A stretch of DNA of 64,000 nucleotides from Pseudomonas arsenicoxydans (GCF_006438915.1 NZ_RCZE01000019.1:1-64000); one strand, 5' to 3'; shown: positions 1-8,370, counted from the stretch's first letter. Translations and numbers: made by a program. The notes: a model not told the origin generated them from the letters alone.

Positions 1-62
1 TGCGGATTGATCCGGATTTCAAGGTTGTCTTTAGAAACGTCGATGCCTGCGCAGGAAAACAT
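1..62 (-). CDS. IS110-family transposase (N-terminus, partial)
   Basis: Twenty codons are visible from ATG at 62; the gene runs off the left edge. The peptide begins MFSCAGIDVSKDNLEIRINP. GIDVSKD is the first strand of the RuvC-like DEDD nuclease domain of IS110 transposases, and its Asp is the first catalytic acid. IS110 enzymes cut and rejoin through this domain plus a serine in a C-terminal domain that is not visible here. Family assignment rests on this short but characteristic motif and on the long structured 5' noncoding region. Confidence 0.8.
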   Translation of the reverse strand, partial: MFSCAGIDVSKDNLEIRINP

Positions 63-89
63 AGCCAAACCCTCTTACACTCAAAGGTG

Positions 90-250
90 AGAGCGCTCTG
101 GCTGGGCTCCACGCTTGTAACTGTTCGAGGTAGGCTCGTTCAACTGTTCGGGCTCAATAACCAGAGTGGAGGGGTGAATGGCAGCGTGGGCTCCCACACG
201 TGCTTTAAGCACTCCGGGCGTTCAGCTTGCCACTCACCGCTCTCATCACC
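90..250 (-). ncRNA. Putative IS110 bridge RNA targeting REP sequences
   Basis: The 210 bases between the transposase start and the element end hold no ORF but are rich in hairpins. On the transposase strand, in order: GCCCG (215-219), matching the left half of the target flank AAGCCCG|CT; a hairpin GTGCTTAAAGCAC (200-212); then TGTGGGAG (191-198), the exact reverse complement of CT+CCCACA, the missing right half of the REP. Further 3', ACAAGC (113-118) is complementary to G-CT-TGT, the core plus element left end. This is the order of target-binding loop then donor-binding loop known from the IS621 bridge RNA. RNA ends are estimates. Confidence 0.6.
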
Positions 251-274
251 AGTCTAATTCCTGCGCAAGACACA

Positions 275-293
275 AGCGGGCTTGCTCGCGAAG
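275..293 (+). repeat. Truncated REP at the IS110 junction
   Basis: This is the core of the common REP of this genome (agcgggcttgctcgcgaag) without its usual tgtggg arm, which the IS110 insertion separates from it. Confidence 0.8.
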
Positions 294-387
294 GGGCCGG
301 TCCAGTCTCCACATAATCTCCACATTCCCCCCATAAATCCCCCACACGGCCCTCCCAGACTCTCCCCATCCAAACAGGGAGAGTCCC

Positions 388-1758
388 ATGAACCGCAGCC
401 TGACCATTAAACTCGGGGCCATTGCCCTTCTGATTCTGTTGTTACTGATCCCGCTCTTGATGATCAACGGCATCATCCAGGACCGTCAGCTACTGCGTGA
501 CGGGGTGCTCGAAGACATCGCCCGCAGTTCCAGCTTCAGCCAGCAACTGAGCGGCCCGCTGATGGTGGTGCCGTATCGCAAAGTGGTGCGCACCTGGAAG
601 CTCAACGAGAAAACCAACCAGCGCTACCAGGACGTCGGTGAAGAGCGCGGTCGTTTGTACTTCCTTCCAGAACGTTTCGAGCTCGATGGCCAGATCCAGA
701 CTGAACTGCGTTCGCGAGGCATTTATGAGGCGCGCCTGTTCCACGCAGAAAACCATATCAGCGGGCATTTCTCGGTTCCGGCGCAATTGGGCATCAAGGA
801 AGACTTCGCGGATTACCGGTTCGACCAGCCGTTCCTTGCGGTGGGCATCAGCGACATTCGGGGCATCGAAAATGCGTTGAAACTGGACCTGAACGGCCAG
901 GCTCTGGACTTCGTTCCGGGCAGTCAGGTGGGCTGGCTGGGTGAAGGCGTGCACGTGACGTTGCCAGCGCTGGACACAAAACAAATCACGGAGCTGGCCT
1001 TCGGTTTTGACCTGCGGTTGCAGGGCACCGGGCAGTTGCAGATTTTGCCGGTGGGCAAGACCAGCAAAGTTTCGCTGAGCGCGAACTGGCCGCATCCGAG
1101 CTTCATCGGCAACTTCCTGCCGGCCCAGCGTGAAGTCACCGATCAAGGTTTTACGGCCAACTGGCAGACCTCATTCTTCTCCACCAACCTGCAAGAAGCG
1201 CTGAGCAGTTGCGTGTCCGGCGGTGGTTGCGAGGCGTACAACGGGCGCAGCTTCGGCGTGAGCTTTATCGATCCGGTGGATCAGTATCTGAAGAGTGATC
1301 GGGCGATCAAATATGCCTTGCTGTTCATCGTCCTGACCTTCGCTGGCTTTTTCCTGTTCGAAGTGCTGAAAAGCCTGGCGGTACACCCGGTGCAATACGC
1401 GCTGGTTGGCGTGGCCTTGGCGTTTTTCTATTTGTTGTTGCTGTCGCTGTCTGAACACATCGGCTTTGCCTTGGCGTATCTGTTGTCGTCGGCGGGTTGT
1501 GTGTTGTTGATCGGATTTTATGTCTGCCACGTGCTGCGCAGCGTGCGGCATGGCCTGAGTTTTTCGGCGGGGTTGGCGGCGTTGTACGGCTTGCTCTACG
1601 GCTTGTTGAGTGCCGAGGATTACGCGCTGTTGATGGGTTCGTTGTTGCTGTTCGGGTTGCTCGGGGTGTTCATGGTGTTGACCCGCAAGCTGGACTGGTA
1701 CGGGATTGGGCAGAAGAGTGCTAAGCCTCTGGCGTTTGATCTGGGGGCGGTGGAATGA
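388..1758 (+). CDS. creD: Inner membrane protein CreD
   Basis: 456 residues. It starts with an N-terminal membrane anchor (about residues 8-30, ending IPLLMINGII), followed by a large periplasmic region (about 35-305) and a C-terminal block of about five to six transmembrane helices (from about residue 308). This is the CreD/COG4452 layout, and the opening MNRSLTIKLGAIALLILLLL is typical. CreD belongs to the CreBC carbon-source and beta-lactam-responsive regulon and affects envelope integrity. An SD (gggagag) lies 6-7 bases before ATG 388. In other pseudomonads creBC precede creD; here the upstream neighbour in the window is an IS110 element plus REP, so creD may be separated from creBC by the insertion. 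I see no clear CreB direct repeat just upstream. Confidence 0.9.
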   Translation: MNRSLTIKLGAIALLILLLLIPLLMINGIIQDRQLLRDGVLEDIARSSSFSQQLSGPLMVVPYRKVVRTWKLNEKTNQRYQDVGEERGRLYFLPERFELDGQIQTELRSRGIYEARLFHAENHISGHFSVPAQLGIKEDFADYRFDQPFLAVGISDIRGIENALKLDLNGQALDFVPGSQVGWLGEGVHVTLPALDTKQITELAFGFDLRLQGTGQLQILPVGKTSKVSLSANWPHPSFIGNFLPAQREVTDQGFTANWQTSFFSTNLQEALSSCVSGGGCEAYNGRSFGVSFIDPVDQYLKSDRAIKYALLFIVLTFAGFFLFEVLKSLAVHPVQYALVGVALAFFYLLLLSLSEHIGFALAYLLSSAGCVLLIGFYVCHVLRSVRHGLSFSAGLAALYGLLYGLLSAEDYALLMGSLLLFGLLGVFMVLTRKLDWYGIGQKSAKPLAFDLGAVE

Positions 1759-1850
1759 GCCGGTCGATAGGGTTGCGTGAGGATCAGCGTCAGGGGGAGG
1801 TTTTGGCGACGCTGATTGCGGTGTTGTTTACAGTGGATCCGGTGTGGTCC

Positions 1851-1963
1851 ATTCGCGAGCAAGTCGAATCGTCGCACCGCCGCTCCCACACTAGATCTCC
1901 AGTGAGCGCAAAAATTGCAGGCACGGACGATCAAATGTGGGAGCGGGCTTGCTCGCGAAGGGG
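1851..1963. repeat. REP pair (REPIN-like), one arm diverged
   Basis: The right arm, tgtgggagcgggcttgctcg at about 1936, is canonical. The left arm (1851-1890) starts cgcgagcaag and ends cgctcccaca but has an altered and expanded middle. The pair lies between the convergent ends of creD and the GST gene. Confidence 0.75.
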
Positions 1964-1983
1964 CCCTGACAGTCAGCGAAGAC

Positions 1984-2613
1984 CTAAACCTTAGGCATCG
2001 TCGCCAACATCGAAGGCCGCTGACTCGCCTCAAAGTACCAAGCCGCCAACTGCGGATTCGCCTCGCGCCATTCCAGATCCGGATGGCGCGAGTCGATGTA
2101 GCCCAACGCACAGGCAACGCTGATCGCCGCGACATCGAAATGGCTGGTCAGCTCGGCAATCGCGTCTTTTTCCAGCAACGCCAAGCCGCGACGAATCTTG
2201 TCGCGCTGGGCATCCAGATACTCGACCCAATGCTTCTGCGGGTCGCGCAGGACCATCTCGTAACGAACCAACACCGACGCGTCCATGATCCCGTCGGCCA
2301 AAGAGGCCAGGGTCAGGCGCCGCCAGCGGGCCGAGCCTTCGCGCGGAATCAGCGGGTTGCCGACGTGCTGGTGATCGAGGTAATCGAGGATCACCCGGCT
2401 GTCATGGATGACGTTGCCATCGGCCAGGCGCAGGGCGGGGATTTTGCCCAGCGGGTTGTCTTCGTTGAGTGACAGGTCCGGGTTGACCGGCGTGAGCACG
2501 CAGTCCTGCAGCGCCACGCGGCCGGTCTGACCGGTCTCGTGCAGCAGCACCATGACTTTACGAACGAAGGGCGATAACGCGTTGTGGTAAAGGGTCATGC
2601 TGGGGGCGGACAT
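1984..2613 (-). CDS. Glutathione S-transferase family protein
   Basis: 209 residues from ATG 2613, chosen because it begins MSAPSMTLYHN and has a purine-rich stretch (GAGA) upstream; a start 36 bases earlier has no SD. The N-terminal thioredoxin-like domain opens TLYHNALSPFVRKV, with the serine of the SPFVRKV motif in the usual GST active-site position, followed by NPLGKIPAL (cis-Pro) and DSRVILDYLD (glutathione gamma-Glu contact). A helical C-terminal domain follows to DLEWREANPQLAAWY. The likely role is cytosolic glutathione conjugation or reduction; the substrate cannot be told. It stands alone, flanked by REP pairs on both sides. Confidence 0.85.
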   Translation of the reverse strand: MSAPSMTLYHNALSPFVRKVMVLLHETGQTGRVALQDCVLTPVNPDLSLNEDNPLGKIPALRLADGNVIHDSRVILDYLDHQHVGNPLIPREGSARWRRLTLASLADGIMDASVLVRYEMVLRDPQKHWVEYLDAQRDKIRRGLALLEKDAIAELTSHFDVAAISVACALGYIDSRHPDLEWREANPQLAAWYFEASQRPSMLATMPKV

Positions 2614-2686
2614 GGCAACGTCTCGGTCGGTGGCAGTGTCGGGCAGCATAGCGCGTTGACCCGATAGCTCAAGTTCACCCTAACCC

Positions 2687-2775
2687 TGTGGGAGCGGGTT
2701 TGCTCGCGAATGCAATCTGTCAGTCAGTACATCGGCGACTGACACACCGCTTTCGCGAGCAAGCCCGCTCCCACA
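2687..2775. repeat. REP pair (REPIN)
   Basis: Inverted REP copies (tgtgggagcgggtttgctcg and its complement with a canonical core) enclose about 40 bases between the GST and MFS genes. Confidence 0.85.
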
Positions 2776-2787
2776 AGGAGGGCGAAT

Positions 2788-4080
2788 TCAGGCAGCAGGT
2801 TGCAATGTGCCTTGTGGGCCAGGAGCGGCCTGAGACTTGAGTTCACGGGCCACGGTCCAGACGATGAACGCCGCCACGATGTCGAAAATCGCCAGCACCA
2901 CGAACAGCGGGCTGTAGCCGATCTTGGTCACCATCACGCCAAACACCAGGGTAAACGCCGCAGCGCCAAGGTAACCAAACATCCCGCCCATGCCGGTGGC
3001 CGTGGCCACTTCATTTTTGCCGAACGAATCGGAGGTGATCGCATACAACGCGCCGGACAGTGTCTGGTGCGCAAAACCACCGATGCACAGCAGCGCAATG
3101 GCAGTGTACGGGCTGGCCACCAGGCCGATGCAGGCCGGGCCGATCATGCACAAACAGCCGAACAACATGACCATTTTGCGCGAGGTAAACAGCGACACCT
3201 TGAGGTGCTTGTGGAAGAACGGGCTTAGGTAACCGCCGAGTACGCAACCCAGGTCGGCCGCCAGGAACGGTAGCCAGGCGAACATCGCGATCTCTTTGAT
3301 GTTCATGTGGCGTTCGGTCATCAGGTACAGCGGGATCCACGCGTTGAATGTCTGCCAGGCCGGCTCGGAGAGCATCCTGGCGCTGGCGATGGCGTAGAAG
3401 TTGCGGCTGCCGATGATCTTCTTCCAGCTGCCTTTTTTCGGGGTCGCTTCTTTGAAGTGATCTTCCTGGCCGCTGAGGATGTAGTCGCGCTCGGTGTCAC
3501 TCAGGAGCTTTTGGTCTCGTGGGTGCTTGTAGAGGATCATCCACAGAAAGGTCCAGGCCACGCCCAGGCCGCCGACAATCAGGAACGCCAGTTGCCAGCC
3601 GCTGTGCAGAATCGCCCAGACCACCAGAGGCGGCGCCAGCAAGGCGCCAAACGATGAGCCGATGTTGAACCAGCCGATCGCCACCGAGCGCTCTTTGGCC
3701 GGGAACCATTCGGTGGAGGTTTTGACCGCTGCGGGCAAGCCTGCCGCTTCTGTCAGACCGAGCAGGCCCCGGACAAATGCCAGTCCTTGCCAACCAGAGG
3801 CCAGCGCGGCGAGTGCACAGGCAATCGACCACGCGAAAGCGAAAATCGCGAAGCCCATTTTGGTGCCGATGGCGTCGATGATGTAGCCGGCCACCGGTTG
3901 CATCAGCGCATAGCACACCTGCCAGGCGACGACGATGTGCGAGTACTGCTCGGTGGAGATGTTCATTTCGCTCATCAGGGTCGGGGCGGCCACTGAGAGG
4001 GTATTGCGAGCCAGGTAGTTGACCATCAGGCCGGCCGTCACCAGACCGACCATCCACCAGCGGATGCCTTTGACTTTCAT
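2788..4080 (-). CDS. MFS transporter, ExuT/anion:cation symporter type
   Basis: 430 residues with about 12 hydrophobic segments and a central cytoplasmic loop (about 195-225, rich in Lys/Asp/Glu). The N-terminus MKVKGIRWWMVGLVTAG...NYLARNTLSVAAP and the loop-2 segment DAIGTKMGF resemble the anion:cation symporter family that includes hexuronate (ExuT) and glucarate/galactarate transporters. The likely role is proton-driven uptake of a sugar acid across the inner membrane. No catabolic gene adjoins it. A GntR-like palindrome lies about 50-60 bases upstream. The exact substrate is not determinable from sequence. Confidence 0.85.
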   Translation of the reverse strand: MKVKGIRWWMVGLVTAGLMVNYLARNTLSVAAPTLMSEMNISTEQYSHIVVAWQVCYALMQPVAGYIIDAIGTKMGFAIFAFAWSIACALAALASGWQGLAFVRGLLGLTEAAGLPAAVKTSTEWFPAKERSVAIGWFNIGSSFGALLAPPLVVWAILHSGWQLAFLIVGGLGVAWTFLWMILYKHPRDQKLLSDTERDYILSGQEDHFKEATPKKGSWKKIIGSRNFYAIASARMLSEPAWQTFNAWIPLYLMTERHMNIKEIAMFAWLPFLAADLGCVLGGYLSPFFHKHLKVSLFTSRKMVMLFGCLCMIGPACIGLVASPYTAIALLCIGGFAHQTLSGALYAITSDSFGKNEVATATGMGGMFGYLGAAAFTLVFGVMVTKIGYSPLFVVLAIFDIVAAFIVWTVARELKSQAAPGPQGTLQPAA

Positions 4081-4130
4081 TGCTTCACCAGGATTATTTT
4101 TGGATTTTGGTGTTGAGTCATTTGTTGTAG

Positions 4131-4143
4131 GTTGTCGTACAAC
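4131..4143. promoter_or_regulatory. GntR-like operator upstream of MFS gene
   Basis: GTTGTCGTACAAC is an inverted repeat (GTTGT/ACAAC around CGT) with the TTGT...ACAA form common for FadR/UxuR-type GntR regulators. Its position 51-63 bases upstream of the transporter start fits repression of that gene. No GntR gene lies in the window. Confidence 0.45.
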
Positions 4144-4260
4144 ATGCGCCTTTATAGGAGCGCAAGGGTAAAACTGTCAACAAATATGTCAGGGGTTGTG
4201 AAGGGAGAAGCGGCGGGAGGGAGAGGGCGTCATCGTATGACTAAGTGAGTAAGCCTAGCC

Positions 4261-4347
4261 TGTAGGAGTGAGCCTGCTCGCGATGCGGGCAACGCGGTCT
4301 TTCAGATAAACCGAGGTGATGCCATCGCGAGCAGGCTCACTCCTACA
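4261..4347. repeat. REP-like pair, tgtaggagtgagcctgctcg class
   Basis: Two inverted copies of tgtaggagtgagcctgctcg are separated by about 40 bases. The repeat differs from the main REP but has the same pair organisation. Copies recur at 13479-13568 and, alone, at 54917. Confidence 0.85.
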
Positions 4348-4351
4348 CAGA

Positions 4352-4531
4352 TCAGTGGCGTTGCAAGAGGCCGCGCAGGGCGAAGAAGGCGGGCACGCCC
4401 AGGCCGAGCCAGCTCAGGGCATCCCACACGCCATCACCCAAAAGCGCAGCGAACAACCCGGCGGCGCTGAGCAGGGCGATCACTGTGGGGGTGCTGAAGA
4501 CTTTCCAGAAGTTCGATTGCCGTGGCTTCAT
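4352..4531 (-). CDS. Small membrane protein in siderophore-receptor operon
   Basis: 59 residues starting MKPRQSNFWKVFSTPTVIAL. The ATG (4531-4529) overlaps the stop of the PepSY gene (ATGA), which suggests translational coupling. The sequence has two hydrophobic stretches (about residues 15-32 and 38-54) separated by GDGVWDALSW, so it is probably a two-helix inner membrane protein. I do not recognise a named family. Position suggests a partner of the PepSY protein in siderophore-iron handling; this is inference. Confidence 0.7.
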   Translation of the reverse strand: MKPRQSNFWKVFSTPTVIALLSAAGLFAALLGDGVWDALSWLGLGVPAFFALRGLLQRH

Positions 4532-5658
4532 GCTTGAGCCTCGGTGGGTTCTAGCACAGGTTTTGCTGCTTTGCGCCGCACCACCCACAGGTAAACCCCG
4601 CTGCCGAGCACGATGATGGTCAGCACATCGAGCGTCGCCCACAGGATCTTCATCGGCATGCCGCCGTAATCGCCGAAGTGCAGCGGCTGCGACATACCCA
4701 TGGCGTCCATGTACCACGGCCGTTCAGCCACGGCGGTGACTTGCAGGGTGCTGGCGTCGATCAGAACCGGTGTCAGCAAGTGCGACGTCAGGTGGGTGCT
4801 GCCTTTCATGAACACCGCGTAATGGTGTTCGCTGGAAAACCGCGTGCCGGGGAAGGCGATGAAGTCAGGCGTCATGTCTGGCGCAACTTCTTCGGCGATG
4901 TCGAGCAAACGGCTCGCCGGAGCGAGGTGCGTCAGCGGTGGTGCGTCGCGGTACGGTGCGACCATCGCGGTCAGGCTGTCGTTGCGCCAGGCGGCGATCA
5001 GCAGGTCGGCGCAGGCACTGATGACGCCTGTCACGCCGACAACCAGCGCCCAGGTCAGCGTCACCACACCGATCAGGTTGTGCAGATCCAGCCAGCGCAG
5101 GCGGGTGGATTTGTCCTGGCGCACGGTGGCGAACTTCAAGCGGCGCATGAACGGCAAATACAGCACGGTCCCGGAAACGATGGCGGCCACAAACATCAGC
5201 CCCATGAACGCCAGCAACAACTTGCCCGGCAGACCGGCAAACATGTCCACGTGCAGGCGCAGCATGACCATCATGAAACCGCCGTTGGCCGAGGGCATTT
5301 CCACGGCTTCGCCGGTGCGGGTGTCGAGCATGAAGGTGTGCGACGAGTTCGGCTCGGTGCCGGCGGTTGCCGCCATGATCGTAACGGCGCCGTTGGGCTC
5401 ATCGTCTTCAAAACCGAAATACTGCATGACCTCGCCAGGGCGATGTTTTTCAGCCACCTGAACCAACTGCTGCAAATCCAGCCTCGGTGTGTCCGCCGGC
5501 ATCGACTTCAACTCGGCAGCATCGCCCAGCAGGTGGTCGATCTCGTGGTGGAAGATCAACGGCAATCCGGTCAGTGCCAAGATCAGCAAAAAGACCGTGC
5601 AGATCAGGCTGGTCCAGGTGTGGACAAAGGACCAGCGGCGAATTGTTTTACTTTTCAT
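4528..5658 (-). CDS. PepSY-associated TM protein (iron-regulated membrane protein)
   Basis: 376 residues. An N-terminal helix (about 12-34, HTWTSLICTVFLLILALTGL) is followed by a periplasmic PepSY-like region, central helices (about 145-170 and 190-220) and a C-terminal helix (about 335-360) ending RRKAAKPV. Membrane-embedded histidines (HTWTS, HVDMF, HNLIGV) are typical of this family, members of which include siderophore-iron reductases such as FoxB/FhuF-like inner membrane partners. It starts 73 bases after the TonB receptor stop on the same strand and overlaps the next small gene, so it probably works with imported ferri-siderophore. Reductase activity is inferred from the family. Confidence 0.85.
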   Translation of the reverse strand: MKSKTIRRWSFVHTWTSLICTVFLLILALTGLPLIFHHEIDHLLGDAAELKSMPADTPRLDLQQLVQVAEKHRPGEVMQYFGFEDDEPNGAVTIMAATAGTEPNSSHTFMLDTRTGEAVEMPSANGGFMMVMLRLHVDMFAGLPGKLLLAFMGLMFVAAIVSGTVLYLPFMRRLKFATVRQDKSTRLRWLDLHNLIGVVTLTWALVVGVTGVISACADLLIAAWRNDSLTAMVAPYRDAPPLTHLAPASRLLDIAEEVAPDMTPDFIAFPGTRFSSEHHYAVFMKGSTHLTSHLLTPVLIDASTLQVTAVAERPWYMDAMGMSQPLHFGDYGGMPMKILWATLDVLTIIVLGSGVYLWVVRRKAAKPVLEPTEAQA

Positions 5659-5680
5659 TTCCAGGCCTTCAGAAAGACCA

Positions 5681-5702
5681 AAGCCGTCCTGAAGAGGACG
5701 GC
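5681..5702 (-). terminator. Hairpin between TonB receptor and PepSY gene
   Basis: The stem GCCGTCCT/AGGACGGC around a CTTC loop (written on the minus strand) is followed by a short TTT. It is a modest terminator or processing hairpin that may lower expression of the downstream PepSY genes relative to the receptor. Confidence 0.45.
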
Positions 5703-5731
5703 CTGGTTTTGGGGCATGTCAGGTCAGACGA

Positions 5732-8158
5732 TTACCATTTGTAGGTTGCACTGGCGACGACGCTGCGTTGGTCGCCGTAGTAGCAGTAGAAACTGTCGCA
5801 CGTGGAGATGTAGTCCTTGTCGAACAGGTTGGTAGCGTTCAGGGCCAGGGACGCGCCTTTCAGGGTGTTGTCCAGGCGGCCGAGGTCGTAATGAACGGCG
5901 GCGTCGAACACGGTGTAGGCATCGGCCTTGCCCAGTTCGGTGTTGGCCTGGTCGCCGTAGGTATTGCCGGTGTAGCGAACGCCGGCACCAACGCCGAAGC
6001 CGTCCAGCACGCCGTTGTGCCAGGTGTAGTCAGTCCACAGCGAGGCCTGTTGGTTAGGCATCAGTTGCAAGCGATTGCCCTTGAAGTCGCCATCCTGCAC
6101 TTCGGATTTGGCCAGGGTGTACGCGGCGATGAGCTTGAGGTTTTCCGTCACGTCGGAAATCGCTTCCAGTTCCAGGCCTTTGACGTTGACTTCACCGGTC
6201 TGGCTGGTGATCGGCGTGGCGCCGACGGTGGTGGTGACCGAGACGTTTTTCTGGGTCAGGTCGTAGATGGCAGCGGTCAGCAGGGTGTTGCTGCCAGGCG
6301 GCTGGTACTTGATGCCCAGTTCCCACTGCTTGCCTTCGGTGGGTTTGAACGATTCAGTGGACGAGGCCGCTGCACCGGTGGTCGGCTGGAAGGATTCGGC
6401 GTACGACAGGTACGGCACAAAGCCCGAGTCGAATACGTAGCTGATCGCCGCGTTGCCGCTGAAGTTCTTGTCGCGCTCGGTGTTGGTGGCATCGCCCTTG
6501 TTGAAGAACTTGGTGCCGGTGTGCACCCAGTCTTCACGGCCGCCGAGGGTCAGGCGCCATTGGTCGAGGGCCATTTGATCCTGCACGTACAGGCCGGTCT
6601 GGTAGGTCTTCTGGTCGTAATCGTAGAACGCGGTGGAACGCGCCGGACGCTCGATCGGCAAGCCATGGATCGGGTTGTTGACGTTGATCGGCGGCGCGCT
6701 GCCGAAGATCGAGGTGTAGTTGGTGTTGCTGCGCTGGTGGTCAAGACCCAGCAGCACGGTGTGATTCACTTCACCGGTCGCGAAGTCGGCCTGGAAGTTG
6801 TTGTCCACGGCGAACTGGCTGATGTCTTCATCGACGCTGGTGGTGGTGCGGTCGACGTTGCCGGCGTCATCCACCTGGAAGAATGGATACGAACCGACGG
6901 TGATGGCCTGGAACGACAGGTCCGACTTGGTGTAACGCAGGTTCTGCCGGAATTGCCAGACGTCGTTCAGGCCATGTTCAAACGCATAACCCAGCGCGTA
7001 GTAGGTGCGATCGTAATATTCCCAGTCCGGATCACCGAGGTTCTTGTGATGGGAAATATCGCCGAATGGCATGTCGATTTTGGTGCCTTGCACCGGCAGG
7101 AACTGGCTGGTGATGCCGGTATCGTCACGGGTGAACTGAGTGAGCAAGGTGAACCGGGTGTCTTCGTCGATGTTCCAGGTCAGGCTCGGCGCGATGTTGT
7201 AACGCTTGTTCTCGACGTGGTCGATCTGCGTGTCGCTGTCGCGCACCACACCGCTCAGGCCATAGAGAAACTGACCTTCGTCATCGATCTTGCCGGTACT
7301 GGCGAAGTTGATCTGACGCTGATTGTCGCTGCCGTATTGCACCTCGATCTCATGGCTATCCACGGCCGTCGGACGGCGGCTGACCATGTCGAGCAAGCCT
7401 CCCGGCGGGGTCTGGCCGTACACCGATGACGCCGGACCGCGCAGCACGGAGAGGCGATCTAGGTTCCAGGTTTCCTGTTTCGGGTTGGCATACACGCCTT
7501 TGGGCAGTGGCAGGCCGTCGAGGAACTGAGTCGGTTCAAAACCGCGCACCCGCAACCAGTCTGCGCGGGTGTCGCTGCCGTAGCTGCTGGCGGTGGTGCC
7601 GGGCATGTAGCGCACGGCGTCATCGAGGTTCTGGACGTTGCGGTCGTCCATTTGCTCGCGAGTCACGACGGAAATCGAGCGCGGTGCTTCGACCAGCGCG
7701 GTGTCGGTCTTGGTGCCGGCGGCGGTGCGTTTGGCGAGGTAGCCGTCTACCGGGCCCCAGGCGCTTTCGGTATTTTCCACACCGATCACGGCGGTTTCCG
7801 GCAGGGCCAGTGTGCCCTCGGGAATGGCCACCAGGCTGTAGGTGCCGGCGCTGCTTTGTTCCAGTTGCAGACCGGTGCCGCGCAAGGCTTCACGCAGGGC
7901 GGCGGCCGCGTCGAACTGACCTTTCACCGGCGCCGAGGTCTTGCCTGCGGCCAGGGATGGATTCAGCGACAGCGCCAGGCCGGCCTGACTGGCGATCTGG
8001 TTCAGGGTGCTGGCCAATGGCGCGGCCGGCAGGTTGTAGGCGTGAACGCTGGAGGCTTGTTCAGCGGCGATCAGCTGAGTGCTGGCCAGAGGGGTGCAAA
8101 GGGCAATGGCGATTGCCAGCAAACTGGGGCGCAACAAGGTGTCTAGCGAACGGGACAT
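5732..8158 (-). CDS. fiuA: TonB-dependent ferri-siderophore receptor (FiuA/FhuA-like transducer)
   Basis: 808 residues with a signal peptide (about 1-32, ending STQLIAAEQA), an STN signalling domain (about 38-115: YNLPAAPLASTLNQIASQAG), a TonB-box/plug region (about 140-270, RSISVVTREQMDDRNVQNLDDAV) and a 22-strand beta-barrel ending in aromatic-terminated SVVASATYKW. The STN domain marks it as a signal transducer working with the FecR/ECF pair just upstream. A Cys pair near the C-terminus (CDSFYCYYG) and the FiuI-FiuR-FiuA gene order suggest the ferrichrome receptor FiuA; ligand identity is inference. SD AGGAG lies 7 bases before ATG. Confidence 0.8.
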   Translation of the reverse strand: MSRSLDTLLRPSLLAIAIALCTPLASTQLIAAEQASSVHAYNLPAAPLASTLNQIASQAGLALSLNPSLAAGKTSAPVKGQFDAAAALREALRGTGLQLEQSSAGTYSLVAIPEGTLALPETAVIGVENTESAWGPVDGYLAKRTAAGTKTDTALVEAPRSISVVTREQMDDRNVQNLDDAVRYMPGTTASSYGSDTRADWLRVRGFEPTQFLDGLPLPKGVYANPKQETWNLDRLSVLRGPASSVYGQTPPGGLLDMVSRRPTAVDSHEIEVQYGSDNQRQINFASTGKIDDEGQFLYGLSGVVRDSDTQIDHVENKRYNIAPSLTWNIDEDTRFTLLTQFTRDDTGITSQFLPVQGTKIDMPFGDISHHKNLGDPDWEYYDRTYYALGYAFEHGLNDVWQFRQNLRYTKSDLSFQAITVGSYPFFQVDDAGNVDRTTTSVDEDISQFAVDNNFQADFATGEVNHTVLLGLDHQRSNTNYTSIFGSAPPINVNNPIHGLPIERPARSTAFYDYDQKTYQTGLYVQDQMALDQWRLTLGGREDWVHTGTKFFNKGDATNTERDKNFSGNAAISYVFDSGFVPYLSYAESFQPTTGAAASSTESFKPTEGKQWELGIKYQPPGSNTLLTAAIYDLTQKNVSVTTTVGATPITSQTGEVNVKGLELEAISDVTENLKLIAAYTLAKSEVQDGDFKGNRLQLMPNQQASLWTDYTWHNGVLDGFGVGAGVRYTGNTYGDQANTELGKADAYTVFDAAVHYDLGRLDNTLKGASLALNATNLFDKDYISTCDSFYCYYGDQRSVVASATYKW

Positions 8159-8206
8159 ACGGCGGCTCCTGAATGGAAATATTTCTCAATTGCTTAGGTG
8201 CCGGAC

Positions 8207-8250
8207 GAGAATTGAAAAGTGATAGGGCTGGATGAAAATAATTTCGATTC
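8207..8250. promoter_or_regulatory. Fur-like sequences upstream of the TonB receptor
   Basis: Two AT-rich stretches (gacgagaattgaaaagtg from about 8207 and gatgaaaataatttcgattc from about 8230) resemble degenerate Fur boxes. They lie 50-90 bases upstream of the receptor start, where Fur and ECF control are expected. Neither is a strong match. Confidence 0.35.
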
Positions 8251-8274
8251 AGTAATTGATTGAGGCTGCCGGCC

Positions 8275-8370
8275 TCTTCGCGAGCAAGCCCGCTCCCACA
8301 TTTGATCTCCTGTGACTACATATCTTGTGAACACTGGAGAACTCATGTGGGAGCGGGCTTGCTCGCGAAG
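8275..8370. repeat. REP pair (REPIN)
   Basis: Canonical inverted REP copies lie between the FecR-type gene stop and the receptor promoter. Confidence 0.9.

Larger units (their letters stand above)
1..274 (-). mobile_element. IS110-family insertion sequence, left end only
   Basis: The transposase start lies at 62 on the minus strand and the noncoding left end runs to about 274, where sequence changes abruptly into the core of a REP palindrome (agcgggcttgctcgcgaag from 275). Elsewhere in the window this REP is always preceded by tgtggg; here that part is replaced by agacaca. So the element end is inside a REP. In transposase orientation the flank ends GCCCGCT and the element begins TGTGTC, consistent with the CT core used by IS110 elements. 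The right end and most of the transposase lie outside the window. Confidence 0.8.

Noticed and set aside
1755..1994. Short ORFs running through REPs next to creD and elsewhere
   Set aside because: They are translations of REP sequence (for example ASSRASPLPH or GAGLLAKA) and have no start signals.
5768..7429. Long open frame on the plus strand opposite the TonB receptor gene
   Set aside because: It is a GC-rich antisense shadow of a clearly recognisable receptor and has no motif of its own.
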